A stretch of DNA of 64,000 nt from positions 248,001-312,000 of the forward strand of contig JAEILZ010000004.1 in NCBI GenBank assembly GCA_018873225.1. Reading direction: 5' to 3'. Source of the DNA: [Phialemoniopsis] sp. UDSM-2020 (Eukaryota; Ascomycota; Sordariomycetes; Thyridiales; Thyridiaceae). The notes below the pieces were generated by a model. It made no database searches, was not told the origin of the DNA, and was given only the letters and a program-made list of their open reading frames with translations. The position numbers and the translations under genes are program-made. Below, one piece after another: positions 12,672 to 23,599 of the stretch (positions within the stretch are counted from its first letter, which is position 1; every line of letters begins with the position of its first letter).

Positions 12672-14413
12672 TTACTTCGTCGGACCTGCCACTACTTCGC
12701 TCCGTCTCAAGCAAAGCTCGTCGCTGAGGTTCGAGAGCGACGGCACCAGACCCGCTTCGTGCAGCGCCGACCAGATCCCATAACCCCGGGCAGGATCCTC
12801 CGCCTTTCCTTTCAAGACCGCGCCCTCTTCGCCAAAGATCATCCATCTCTCGTTCTCCGACAGCTTCTCCCACGGGTCTTCCCCGTTGGCGAACCTGACC
12901 CACGCCTCGGTCATCTTCTCAGATATCCGCTGGTGCGGCTCAGGAAGCAAGTGCTTGAGCACACCCCAGATCAGGACATTGTCATGCGAATGGTGTGCGT
13001 ATCCCTTCCAGGAGTTGTCAAAGGGAGAGGGAACATCGAAGTGGTAGGCGAATACCGACGAAGGGTTCGCTTTTTGCGCATAGTGGATCAAGGAGCGGTA
13101 CATTCCGTCCGATGTGAGGCGCTCAACAATCCGGAAGGTGTCCTCGGGAGAGCTGTCTTCATTCAAACCATACGCGTCTGAAATCTTCTTTGCTGCTGGC
13201 GCTCCGAGATATGAGGTCATCTTTGCCAGAACGAGCGGCGCAGTCGGGGTCGAAAGGTCAGCTCCTTTGGCCATAGGCACGGGCGACAGGTTGTCCCATG
13301 ACTTGTTCCAGATGATGCATTCGTTCGCGCAGTCTCCGATCATGACGCGCGGGCACCACTTCGGGACGTGGAAGGATTCGTAGTTGGCCGCCGTTGGCAA
13401 GCCCTCCGGCACTAGGACCCTGTCATCGCACAATGACATTGTGATAACGGGGACAATGAATGCGGGCATCATTGCTGCTGTCAAGCTCTTTTCATCTACC
13501 GCAAGCAGTTTCTCCACGCGCTCAGAGGCCGACAAGCTGAGCGGGATGTCCAAGGCCGCAAGCACCCGCTCGTAGGCAGCCTGCCATTCCTCAACGCTCA
13601 TAACGCCGCACAGGCGCACGAGTCCGGACTGCAGGATCGCGCTCGAGAAGAGAGGCTCGTCGCGTAAGAGATGGCAGTGTACCGAGACACCGCCGGCACT
13701 CTGACCAAAGAGCGTCACGCGTGCAGGATCACCGCCAAAGGCCGAGATGTGCTGCTGGACCCAACGTAGCGCAAGGACTTGGTCCCATATGGCGTAGTTG
13801 CCAACTCCTTCCTCGCCGTGGGCGGCGTTGTACGACTTGATATCGTTGCCCGCTAGGAACCCGTAAACACCGAGTCGGTAGTTGAATGTGACAACGATAG
13901 TTGGTCTGGAGAGGTTTGCCCCGGAGGAGGCGGCGATCAGGCGGCCGTCGTAGACTGGGGAAGATCCGGTCGAGTATGTAAAAGCACCACCGTGGATGAA
14001 GACCATCACTGGTAGGGGCTCGGTACTGCCAGACGGGCGGCAGGGTACGGAAATGTTCAGGTTCAAGCAGTTGAACTCATCCACGTCCGGTGTCTCCAGC
14101 CAGGGCCTTTCCGGCGACGGCACAGGGTAGAAGTCTCGAGGCGGCTGAGGGCAGTACGGCCTGGCAAGGATTAGTTCTTGGACCTCTGCAGAGCTCGGAA
14201 GTGTCGCACATACCCAAGCTTGGTACCATCCCATTTCTGCTCTGGCCAGGGTGTACTCGCAGGAACGGAGCGGCGAAAACGGCCTGGTATCGTTGCGTAG
14301 GGGATTCCTAGAAATTGACACACCTCGCCGCCCAAGTTCAAGCCCTTGATGATACCTAGACTGGCTACGTTGAGCTCGGTCTCAGTGACCGTGGGCACTT
14401 CGTTGGATCGCAT
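12672..14413 (-). CDS. Type B carboxylesterase
   Basis: Alpha/beta-hydrolase that cleaves carboxylic esters, 562 residues. Exons: 14413-14214 and 14160-12672, in phase. Seen: oxyanion-hole motif VFIHGGAF at about residue 140, the nucleophile elbow LFGQSAGGVS at about 240, and the likely catalytic His in YAHHSHDNVLIWG at about 460. EFNCLNLNISVP matches the conserved EDCL-x-LN region with N in place of D. The N-terminus (MRSNEVPTVTETEL) has no signal peptide, so the enzyme is probably intracellular. It is divergent from the class III aminotransferase and near a Zn2Cys6 regulator and transporter, which suggests a shared catabolic role. Substrate unknown. Confidence 0.9.
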
Positions 14414-15033
14414 GGCTACAGTGTGCACACTGCCGAAGCTCCGTCGGGTAGCTGGGTTGAGACAAGAAGTCAATTTGTGGTGGTTTTTCGCGCGATAAGC
14501 TCGAGAAGAATGAAAAGAATCAAGACGTCTAAGTACTCAACCAGGTTCTCCGCATCCTCGGCCTGCAACTCCGGGTGCGGAGAATGACAACGAATGCAAC
14601 TAATCCTTCGTGCGACGGCTATCACAGTGATCACATCGTATCAATTCACCGCATTGGCGCTAGTGCCCCGATATGCAAGCTGTTTCATTGGCCACTGGAT
14701 CCGCGTTCGGCGGACTTGATCGCATCTCGGGTCTGAAGATAGCATCTGGGCTCGGGTTTGATAGCCGGCTGACGGGTTTGCAATCTCTAGAGGCGAAACC
14801 TTCTCCACACATGACGAGGCGCCTTATCCTCAACAAAGATCACGCGGAGTAGCATGGGAAGCGGATCCCGGCATGTGTGGCAGGAACAAAGGATGGTGGG
14901 ATCAGCAAGGAACGTTCTCGCCCCTGAGCCGGATCCGGTCCGATTGCGCCTTCTCGTCTTTGTAGGCAACACTTGCGCAGAGTCCTATCTAAATAGTGGT
15001 CTTTATCGCCCATCACATTTTGGAAAAGCATGA
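14414..15033. promoter_or_regulatory. Divergent promoter region, carboxylesterase / aminotransferase
   Basis: 620 bp between opposite start codons, with no supported gene. It holds both promoters. I see no clear operator. Confidence 0.4.
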
Positions 15034-16594
15034 ATGGACACCAGTCGATCCCAGCCTTTCCTTATCGACCGCCTGGCCCCCTCTAGCACATCTTCCAGCA
15101 TGGCACCATCAGTCCTCCTAGACCCGCCGTCTCCCAGCTCGAGCTCGGACTTGGCACCTCAGACAAAGACACCCGTTACGACTCAGTTGCCATCCCATGA
15201 GCCGGCTCTGCTCCACCGTTCGCTTCTTGAGCAGCCGCACAACGTCGCCAGTGCATCAGGCAGCTACCTCTATCTGAACGATGGCCGTGCGATTCTCGAC
15301 GCCTGCGGTGGCGCCGCCGTTGCGATCATCGGCCACGGCGACGAGCGTGTCATCGCCGCCGCAACGGAGCAGATGCGGAAGGTGAGCTACGTGCACACGA
15401 TGGCCTACACCACGGACTCGGCAGAGGACCTGGCGGAGTGTATCCTGCGCAAGAGGGGAACGTACGATCACGGCCTGACAAAGGCCTTCTTCGTCAGCAG
15501 TGGAAGCGAGGCGAATGACACAGCGATGAAGTGCGCGCGTCAATACTGGGTTGAGAAGGGAGAGCCGCAACGGCGGCTGTACGTTGCGAGGCGACAGGGC
15601 TACCACGGCAACACGATTGGCGCCATGTCCGTGTCATCAGTGATTGCGAGAAAGATACCATATGAAGCCATCTTGTTGCCCAATGTCTCTTTCGTCACGC
15701 CAGCTGATGCTCTGCATCACCAAGCCTCGGACGAAACCGAGGAAGCGTTCGTCAAGCGGTTAATTCAAGAGCTAGAGGCGGAGTTCCTTCGTCTCGGTCC
15801 CGAGAACATTATTTCGTTCATGTAAGTCGCTACACAACTGTACATGTTTGTGCAATGCTGATGTATCTGGTAGTGGTGAGACGGTAGGAGGCGCAACGCT
15901 CGGAGCCATGTCCGCGCCAAAGGGTTACTGGCGTGCCGTCCGTGCTCTCTGCAACAACTACGGCATCTTATTGCACCTGGACGAGATCATGTGTGGAATG
16001 GGGCGCACCGGAACGTACTTTGCTTTCGAGCAGGAAGGGATTCAGCCCGACATTGTCACTATCGGCAAGGGTCTTGGTGGTGGCTACGCGCCCGTCGCGG
16101 GCATGCTCATCAACGACAAGATTGTGAACGGCTTGCGTGCCGGCACGTCGGCGTTCAACCACGGCCATACCTATCAGGCTCACCCAGTCACTTGTGCGAC
16201 AGCCCTTGCGGTACAAAACGTCCTAGATGGCGATGACCTGGTCGCCCGCGTTGCAGAGAAGGGCGAGATGCTGGACAAGCTACTTAGGGAAGCCTTTGAA
16301 GACTGCAAGTACGTCGCAGACATTCGCGGTCGTGGACTGTTCCGCGCCGTGGAGTTCATGGCCGACAAGGAAGCAAAGTTACCTTTCAACAAGAGTGTCG
16401 GCTTCGGCCCAGGAGTGCAACACGCGGCATTTGATCTAGGGGTTGCGGTTTACCCCGGGGCTGGCACAATTGACGGCATCAGGGGAGATCATGTACTGAT
16501 TGCACCACCCTACAATGTTACGGAGGAGGAACTAAGGACCACGGTCACGACACTGAAACAAGCATACGATATCATGGCCAGCAAAGTTGCATAG
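15034..16594 (+). CDS. Class III PLP-dependent aminotransferase
   Basis: Transfers the amino group of an omega-amino acid or amine to a keto acid, 502 residues. Exons: 15034-15821 and 15874-16594. Seen: VSSGSEANDTAMKCARQYW (PLP phosphate pocket, about residue 155), the LHLDEIMCGMGRTG stretch carrying the Asp that binds the pyridine nitrogen, and TIGKGLGGGYAPVAGM with the Schiff-base Lys at about residue 340. The junction restores ISFI-GETVGG. An in-frame ATG at 15100 is an alternative start; the extra Ser/Pro-rich N-terminus is less conserved-looking. Candidates are GABA-, beta-alanine- or amine-pyruvate-type enzymes, and the sequence does not separate them. Confidence 0.9.
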
Positions 16595-16630
16595 AATAGC
16601 TCAAGCCATAGAAGCATCAAAATTCGCACA

Positions 16631-18567
16631 CTACAGCTCCATATGGTCCAGATTGTAATCAAACGGGATTCCTTCCACCGCGAAGGGGAAATATTCCTGC
16701 TCGCCCCATAATGGCCATATTTGAACGTTGTTTGATGTGGCGTCGATGGCACCCGACGTGTCGTAGAATTCCTGCGAAGGCGCAGATAGACCTTGTAAGC
16801 TTATCGCAGCCTCCGCCATGTGATCTTCATCTCGACGACCCTCCAGAAGTTTGTTCTGCAATTCGATGTCTTCTGGGCTTGGCGGTTCACCTCTGCAGTC
16901 ATGAATGGAATACTCAAGAGCGGTAAAGTCTGCCCTGGTTCGCCCTCGGAACCCGCCCTGGCTGGCCTTTTGGTACAAAGCCAATGCGTGTTGGATGGTC
17001 ACCCACCAGCCCTCGCCCATGGGCCAGGTCCTCCTAAACCTGTCAAGGTATGCAATATTCGTAGAAAGGACAGATATGGCGTTTTTACTTCTGCCGAGGT
17101 TCATGTTGGGGAAGGAGACAACGTAGGCGTTCATCGATGCAGCGGAGAAGCTGCAGAAGCCGGCAAATGGTGTCATAAGCGGTGACCCTGAGTCCTCTAA
17201 AGCTCGCAGAAGAGTAGGTATGTATGCTGCAGCTTGAAACATCTCTTGCGCACGGTCACTCCACCAATTCTCGGGCGGTTTCTCGGGCAGCAGTGGAGGA
17301 TCGACTGGGCCGCTTGGTACCGACTCTGCTGTCGGTATGAAGGGCATATACTCTCTTGATAGAAAGAGTAAACTGCATGACATGGTTCGTTAGCCGGGTA
17401 TTTCAAGTCATTAGGCAGTTCCAGTGTTACTCACCTGACATAGTAGATAAGATTGACGTAAGCGAACGACTCTCCCTGCCCTAGAGCGGTATGGCCGTCG
17501 ACGACAGTCTCTGGGTATCGTAATCGACTGGTCTGGAGTTCCCGCCACATTGACAACTCCTCATACATGATGCGCCACGGAGAGGTGTCGGCCCAGGGAT
17601 GGTTCTCGCGCTGACACATGCCGGCTTGCCGCCTTCCTCCGCTGACAACCCATTTGAGGATCTTGGCCCAAATATCAAAGCCTCGGACGAGGACGTCAAA
17701 GTAGTGATCGACATCTCCTTTCATAAACTGAATGCCATTCGATTCCTCGTCCGTTAGTAGTCGCTCGACCGAGGACTGGCCGAAGGCAAAGTCCTGCTCG
17801 CCAATCGGCCAGTGCGTGTGCATTGACTCTACGGAAAGACCGAATGGCTGTGGCTTTCCACAGTAGATGAGCCGATCAACGACAAAGCAACTCCAGAACG
17901 TGCGGTTATGGATCTCAACATCGCGTTCGCTCATAGAGCTGGCCCTAGCAAGCACGAACAATGACTGCATCATCCTTGTTGCCATGCCGCTGTACATCCA
18001 TGCCCGATATCCATTCCCCGTGCCCCAATCATCGATGGCTATTATGAGGAGCGTTTGGACGCTGAGTATGTCGGGATTGTCCAGCACCGATATCTGCTGG
18101 CGGATGTAGTCTCCATGCTGGGCATTATAGGGTCGCGAGGGGTTTAACCGCGAACATAGCGTCAGTATTGCTATGCCCAACATCCATGCTTTCGAACGAT
18201 ATCGATCCTTGGGGCTCGGCAGGTCTTGAGCGGTCCGTATGGCCTTGGAGAAAGTCGGCAGGTGCAGGAACCTCAATTCTGGAAACTTGCGGATAAACGT
18301 GGAGGCTGCTTGCAGGATCAAGGGAACAATCGTCTCGGTCGCGTGTGCGGCGGCATCAAGCGCTGGCGAGCCTGCAGTCTCGGCATCGTCGTCTTCTAGA
18401 AATCTGGAGCGAGGACGGTGTCCTTTGACCCGCGGGCTTGTCAGGACGCACTCCCTCGAGATGCTCGACCCCTTCCTCCGACAGTTGCGGCACGGGGCCA
18501 CATCGTCGTGAATGCACTTGACCTTGAGCTTCCGACACCGGGCGCACGCGATTGTCGTTCGGACCAT
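16631..18567 (-). CDS. Zn2Cys6 fungal transcription factor
   Basis: Nuclear regulator of 624 residues. Exons: 18567-17435 and 17372-16631. The zinc cluster starts at residue 8, with Cys at 8, 11, 18, 26, 29 and 40 (CARCRKLKVKC then CRNCRRKG). A fungal-specific middle homology region follows, with LTLCSRLNP, WGTGNGYRAWMYSGMATRMMQSL and FWSCFVVDRLIYCGKPQPF, as in many activators. The reading frame stays open upstream to 18807, but the ATG at 18567 places the zinc cluster at the usual distance from the start. It is divergent from the DAL5-like transporter, a common layout for a pathway-specific regulator and its target. Confidence 0.88.
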
Positions 18568-19047
18568 ACTCGATAGCAATTGTATCAATATCGCAACGGA
18601 TCTCAATCGCGAGTTTGATGTGGATAAGACGGGGTGGGCTTCTTCGACGGCTTTGATGATATCGGGAGACTGGGGCGAGGATGATCGGGTCTGACTCGAG
18701 CATCCCCGCCGCGTTATCACCGGCTTTCGGGTCTGGCGGCATCGGCTTTGACTTAGTGAGCGCCATTTCGACCCCGCTTGCCAGAGGAGCCACTCATATC
18801 TCAGCATATCTCAGCCGACTCAACTCCCGATATGAGATTAGTCGCTATCTTTCTACCCCAGAACTAACCCAGTCTCGACTTACGTATCGAAAATTCAGAA
18901 TCTGGGGAGGGGAAAGGGTCCAGGGGGCTGATTGCATGTCCAGCATTGGTCGGGTATATATGTGCCACAATCCAACTTGGCCATGGTGGTAGCCTTGCAG
19001 CAGTGAAGCTCGTCGACAACCATCACCCGACCTTCCTTGTTGCAAAC
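18568..19047. promoter_or_regulatory. Divergent promoter, Zn2Cys6 regulator / DAL5-like transporter
   Basis: A 480-bp interval between opposite start codons. A TATA-like TATATAT lies at 18955-18961, about 90 bp upstream of the transporter ATG. A repeat group at 18794-18836 is listed separately. No gene is seen inside. Confidence 0.5.
18794..18836. repeat. Direct and inverted repeat group, candidate operator
   Basis: Two back-to-back copies of CATATCTCAG (18795-18804 and 18805-18814). The 8-mer CTCATATC at 18794-18801 is matched by its reverse complement GATATGAG at 18829-18836. The group sits in the shared promoter of the zinc-cluster regulator and the transporter. The repeats are seen directly; the operator role is inference. 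Confidence 0.45.
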
Positions 19048-20646
19048 ATGTCTTCCCACCCTCCCAGCAAAGACATCACTGTCACATCCCCTGTCCCGCA
19101 GGACGCGGAGAAGGGACAAATTGTTGACTCGCATGCCGATCTTGGACTTCAGTTCATCGCTAGACATGGCGCGATCGAGTACACGGCCGCGGAGGAAACC
19201 AAGGTCCGCAACAAGATTGATCTCTACTTGATGCCCATCGTGAGTCGAGAACTTCCACAATATTCATATTCTACCGAAAGCTTGCTTGCTAACTTCAACC
19301 AGCTGATGTTGACCTTTGGCCTGCAATACCTCGACAAAGTCACCATCTCGTACGCGGCGGTCTACGACATGAAGAAGGACCTGCACCTCAGCGGCCTGGA
19401 CTACAGCTGGGCCAACTCGATCTTTTACGTCGGCTACCTCGTTGGAGAATTCCCGGCCAACTACGCGATCCAAAAGCTCCCGATTGGAAAGTTTGCCTCA
19501 GTCATGCTGTTCATCTGGGGTGTGCTTGTCATGCTCTGTGCCGTGGCCAAGAACTTCGCCGGCCTTGCCACTCTTCGCTTCCTCATGGGCTTCTTTGAGG
19601 CTGGCATCCCTCCTTGCTGGATTTACATTACCTCGATGTTCTACAAGGCTCAAGAGCAGGGAACTCGCTGCACCGCTTGGTACTTTATGGTCGGTGTCGC
19701 CGCCATTGTCGGTGGACTACTCAGCTATGGCGTCGGGCACATCCACACCGCCGTCAAGCAGTGGCAGTTTGTGTTCCTCATCTGCGGCGGCTTCACTGTC
19801 TTCTGGTCGGCAGTTGTCTACCTGTTCCTCCCCGACTCGCCCGTCGACGCCAAGTTCCTGAATGAGCGGGAGAAGTCGATCGCTCTAGAGCGCCTGCGTG
19901 ACAACCGTACTGGCGTTAAGTCCACGACCTTTAAGAAATCCCAAGCTCTCGAAGCCCTCCGTGATCCACAGGTGTGGCTGTTTGGCCTGTGGAGTGGTAT
20001 CAGCCAGATGCTGAACATCGGCGGTAGCTTCCTGCCGCTCATCATCCAAGACATGGGATTTACGGGCCTACAGACCACGCTCCTGACACTCCCCGTCGGT
20101 GGCGTCGAATGTGTTGCCATGGCTGTGGCGGGCGCTCTCTCTTGGTACTTCGTCAACGGCCGAACGGCCATCATGGTGCTGGTCGGACTGCCCACTCTCG
20201 TCGGCACCATCCTCTTGGAAGTGATGCCCCAGTCAGCCACCTGGGCCCGTGCGAGCGGCGTCTGGCTGTTGCTCTGCATCCCGGCATCATATGCCATCTT
20301 GCTTAGTCTGATTGCATCCAACGTCGCAGGCACCACCAAGAAGGTCACCACTACACTGCTGTGCTTTGTGCTCTTCTGTGTCGGAAACATTGTTTCCCCG
20401 CAACTGTTCATCGCGCGCGAGCAGCCCGAGTACCCGACCGCCATGCGAGCCATGCTGACGGGTATGGCACTGGTTCAGGCCATCACCATTGCATTGGGCC
20501 TGTATTACTACTTTGAGAACAAGAGACGCGACCGGATTCTGGCGGCGACCCCGCAGGAGGTGCTTGATGCGGCGCACGTGGACAATGAGGAGTTCATGGA
20601 CAGGACCGATATGGAGGATTATCTATATTTCCGGTACAAGTGGTAG
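19048..20646 (+). CDS. DAL5/allantoate-permease-type MFS anion:cation symporter
   Basis: Plasma-membrane uptake carrier for small organic anions (allantoate, vitamins, peptides or similar), 511 residues. Exons: 19048-19239 and 19303-20646. Seen: the opening LMPILMLTFGLQYLDKVTISYAAV split by the intron, FYVGYLVGEFPANY, and RFLMGFFEAGIPPCWIYITSMFY, all typical of this family. About 12 hydrophobic spans are present. The C-terminus NEEFMDRTDMEDYLYFRYKW is family-like. The 63-nt intron has no stop and is a multiple of three, so a longer unspliced reading is open, but it would insert residues into the first membrane span. Likely controlled by the adjacent Zn2Cys6 factor. Confidence 0.9.
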   Translation: MSSHPPSKDITVTSPVPQDAEKGQIVDSHADLGLQFIARHGAIEYTAAEETKVRNKIDLYLMPIVSRELPQYSYSTESLLANFNQLMLTFGLQYLDKVTISYAAVYDMKKDLHLSGLDYSWANSIFYVGYLVGEFPANYAIQKLPIGKFASVMLFIWGVLVMLCAVAKNFAGLATLRFLMGFFEAGIPPCWIYITSMFYKAQEQGTRCTAWYFMVGVAAIVGGLLSYGVGHIHTAVKQWQFVFLICGGFTVFWSAVVYLFLPDSPVDAKFLNEREKSIALERLRDNRTGVKSTTFKKSQALEALRDPQVWLFGLWSGISQMLNIGGSFLPLIIQDMGFTGLQTTLLTLPVGGVECVAMAVAGALSWYFVNGRTAIMVLVGLPTLVGTILLEVMPQSATWARASGVWLLLCIPASYAILLSLIASNVAGTTKKVTTTLLCFVLFCVGNIVSPQLFIAREQPEYPTAMRAMLTGMALVQAITIALGLYYYFENKRRDRILAATPQEVLDAAHVDNEEFMDRTDMEDYLYFRYKW

Positions 20647-23599
20647 ATTGGTGTTAGTCAGAGGTTCAGTGACAAGGAGGCGTGGTTGTTGGTTAATTAC
20701 CTCTCAAAAATAACTCTAAAGCGGGAATAGCCCTATCCTCAATACTGGATTCCAATATACATCCGGTGGTTTACTTAAATTGTCAAAGGCCCACTGAAGC
20801 TAGCAATTGCATATGTTGCCTTCTCTATGTAAAAAGACTGGCTCATCGTTAGCGATCCTGCTGGAAAGAGAACAACTACAGAGCTACGGTAGAGGCACCC
20901 TTCCCCCAGATATTCTGAAGTGAACTCTCATAATTTGCAACTCGCATCTTTCTTCGCTCGAAAATTGTCCATCAAACCCAAGACAAGCGATAAGAACAGA
21001 CCAGGGGACACGCCACCGCGTCATCGGAGAGGGTCCTGTTAAATCAAATACTGAGTTGGTCGCAAACGAGGCTCTTCAGCTGAAGAGGATGTAGGACCTC
21101 TCAAAAGGGGGGGTGGATTTGAGTAACATAGGTCGTACAAACCTTCCACAGGCCCCATGCTATCACCAAGATATTTTCCAGATATGTCGGATTTCAGTTG
21201 TGGCGTCCACACTCTGTACCCAGCGGTCCGAAGTTCCCCGTGTAGGTCGGAGCCAGTTGGCCTTGTTGCACACCAGACTCTCCGTGTAAATAGAGCATTG
21301 AGATAGCGGTACCAGACCTCCAACATTCAGCTGAACTCCCAAGTCATTCTTAGCGTGTTCTCGCGAAGGTGCGCCAATAATGAAGCTAAAGCAAACTTGC
21401 AACCCTCGCTTAGGTTGCCTTCTGCACCCACAAGCTAGACTGGTAAGACGTCTAACATTGTTTGAGCATCATGGATCATGACGCCATACTCAAATTTGTG
21501 TCGCTAAGCGCGGAAAGCTCCCAGATGTCAGTAACATAGGCATAAGTCAAGGTATGGGCTCAGGACAGAATGTGCACAATGCTCCGAAAGCAATACCGCG
21601 CCTGGGTTGCTGCAAAATGCAAAGCCATAATATAAACAAATCTCTACAGGAATGAAAGAGTTAAGGGTTCAAGCAATCTTGGCATGGTATATGTTGCAAC
21701 GCAAGAATGTGTTTTGGAGTAAGATTCGCAACCTGAAGTCAAGAAGGCCTGTTGATAGAACCTGGAGGCAACAGTGTCTGGACCGTGGCCTGCAGGAAAG
21801 CGAACCAATGAACTTGGAGCAGAGCTAAAGCATGGTGGATGGCCCAAGAAAGAGACATCATCAACTGCCGACTGGCTTGCCAGAACGCCCAACGTCGCCA
21901 CCCAGTACAGTGAGAAAAGCCTACTCATCTTCCAGGCTTACTTGGCTCATCGTGACCAACACGAAGAAGACTCGTATATTGAAGCGACCAATAAGACTGA
22001 CTTATTTTACCATACGATTCCGTAGCTTACGAGCGACTGTGTCAGTTGAAGCGGCTGAGTACCCCGCAGCAGAATAGGTGCTGCTCAACCACCCTTTACC
22101 ACGTTACTAGCAGAGCCCTAAGACGGGATGGTCAACTGCAACACTCTGGTGTAGCCTATCATAATGCGAGGCGCTTCCCACCCAGGGACGGGACGCGTCT
22201 GCAGGTTGCGGTCAGATCTCTGCTGCGGTTCGTCGCCATGACCTCCTCGACACCTGCAATCAATATACCAGCCGTCTTTCATTTCGGCTAAACTACCCGT
22301 GCACCCTGCCCTCTCCCAAGGAGATGGATATAAATGATAGGTGCAGGCAGAGCACATGGCTGCCGCATGCTTCACACCATCTTCGTCCCCTCCGCCTAGC
22401 TCGCCGGCCGCCGGGCGGGCTCGCTGTCACTTGCTGCAATACGGCCTGGTCGCTTGGTCGGTTCTGGCTGCATGCTGCGTAATGCCTTGCCAGTTCAGCG
22501 GGGGCTCGATGTAACCCTGAAACCGCCAAATCAGACGACAGCCCGAGTTCAGATCACGTCTTCTGTCTAAATATAACACCCAGAACCAGGTCCTGCCGCG
22601 CTTCCCATATTGAGCTGGCCTTCAAACCAGGATGCTGGAACAACTGAATGCCACTGCAATACCGGTCGGTTCCGAGACCTTTCCGAAGCTACCGGGTCCA
22701 GGTCCAAAGCCCATTGGCACCTCGTGCTCAAAACTGGTGCAGGGTGAGCCAGGATTAATTTGGTGATTGCGATAAGTGATAAGACGCAAAAAGGGAGACA
22801 CTGACGTCGGCAATTAGATGACCCTAAGTACAAGGTCAGGGCAGCACTGCCGCGTTTCACGAAGCATTGCATTCGCTGACCTCTATGCTCCGTATCATGA
22901 ACAGAGCTTGTCTTACGCCTCGTAAGCATGGTAACTTGTTAACACCCGAATGTCCACCATAGCTTGCATTAGATCTACCAAGCCCCAATCCAGCAAATCT
23001 AAACGAGGGACCCAGAGCAAACATGCAGGCAGCCATCTTGCATCTCGCTTCTGAAGCGTAAGCTTATTCCCGATTCCTGAACTCGTCGATGGTGATGTCT
23101 GGCTAGATGCCGAGTCGTCAGCCACCCATGTCCGTGCGATGGCGGCTCGGGCGTGTCTCCCAAGACGGAAACTCAGGATTCAGCTGCGCGATCTGACTCT
23201 TCCCGCAAGATTCTCGTCTTCAGCCACACCTTCCTATGTGGGGCAGTCTCTGTGTTGGGATAGTTCTTGAGTGGACATGCCCAAGACGCGTGAGCTTGCC
23301 GCCCCTGCCGCTTCATGCAGTCCCTTCCCGTCCCCCAGACCGGGGCAACTGGGATGAGATGAGATGTCAGTTTCCAGGAAAGCCTTAGCTGCGCTGCAGG
23401 ACATCAGACTATTGAATGCAAGTTTCGGGCCAAGAAGTTAAGGTTCGTGCAAGACAGAGAATGATGTCAGATGACCATGTCAGGTCTATAAATGTCACGA
23501 ACGTCCCAGGTGGAAGATGCAACTAGGGCCAACAGAGAGAAATCTGAAGCGTCTCAGAGATTACCCCCGTCTGCTGCAAGTACTCTTGTCGATCTCTGC
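20647..23599. other. Gene-free interval of about 3 kb
   Basis: I see no reading frame with a recognisable domain or a coherent exon chain on either strand. Frames of up to about 120 codons occur but overlap each other and lack family features. No transposon termini, tandem array or RNA gene is recognised. The right end must contain the laccase promoter. Confidence 0.45.

Noticed and set aside
22567..22929. 120-codon minus-strand frame in the gene-free region
   Set aside because: No domain, no exon chain, overlaps other short frames equally well.
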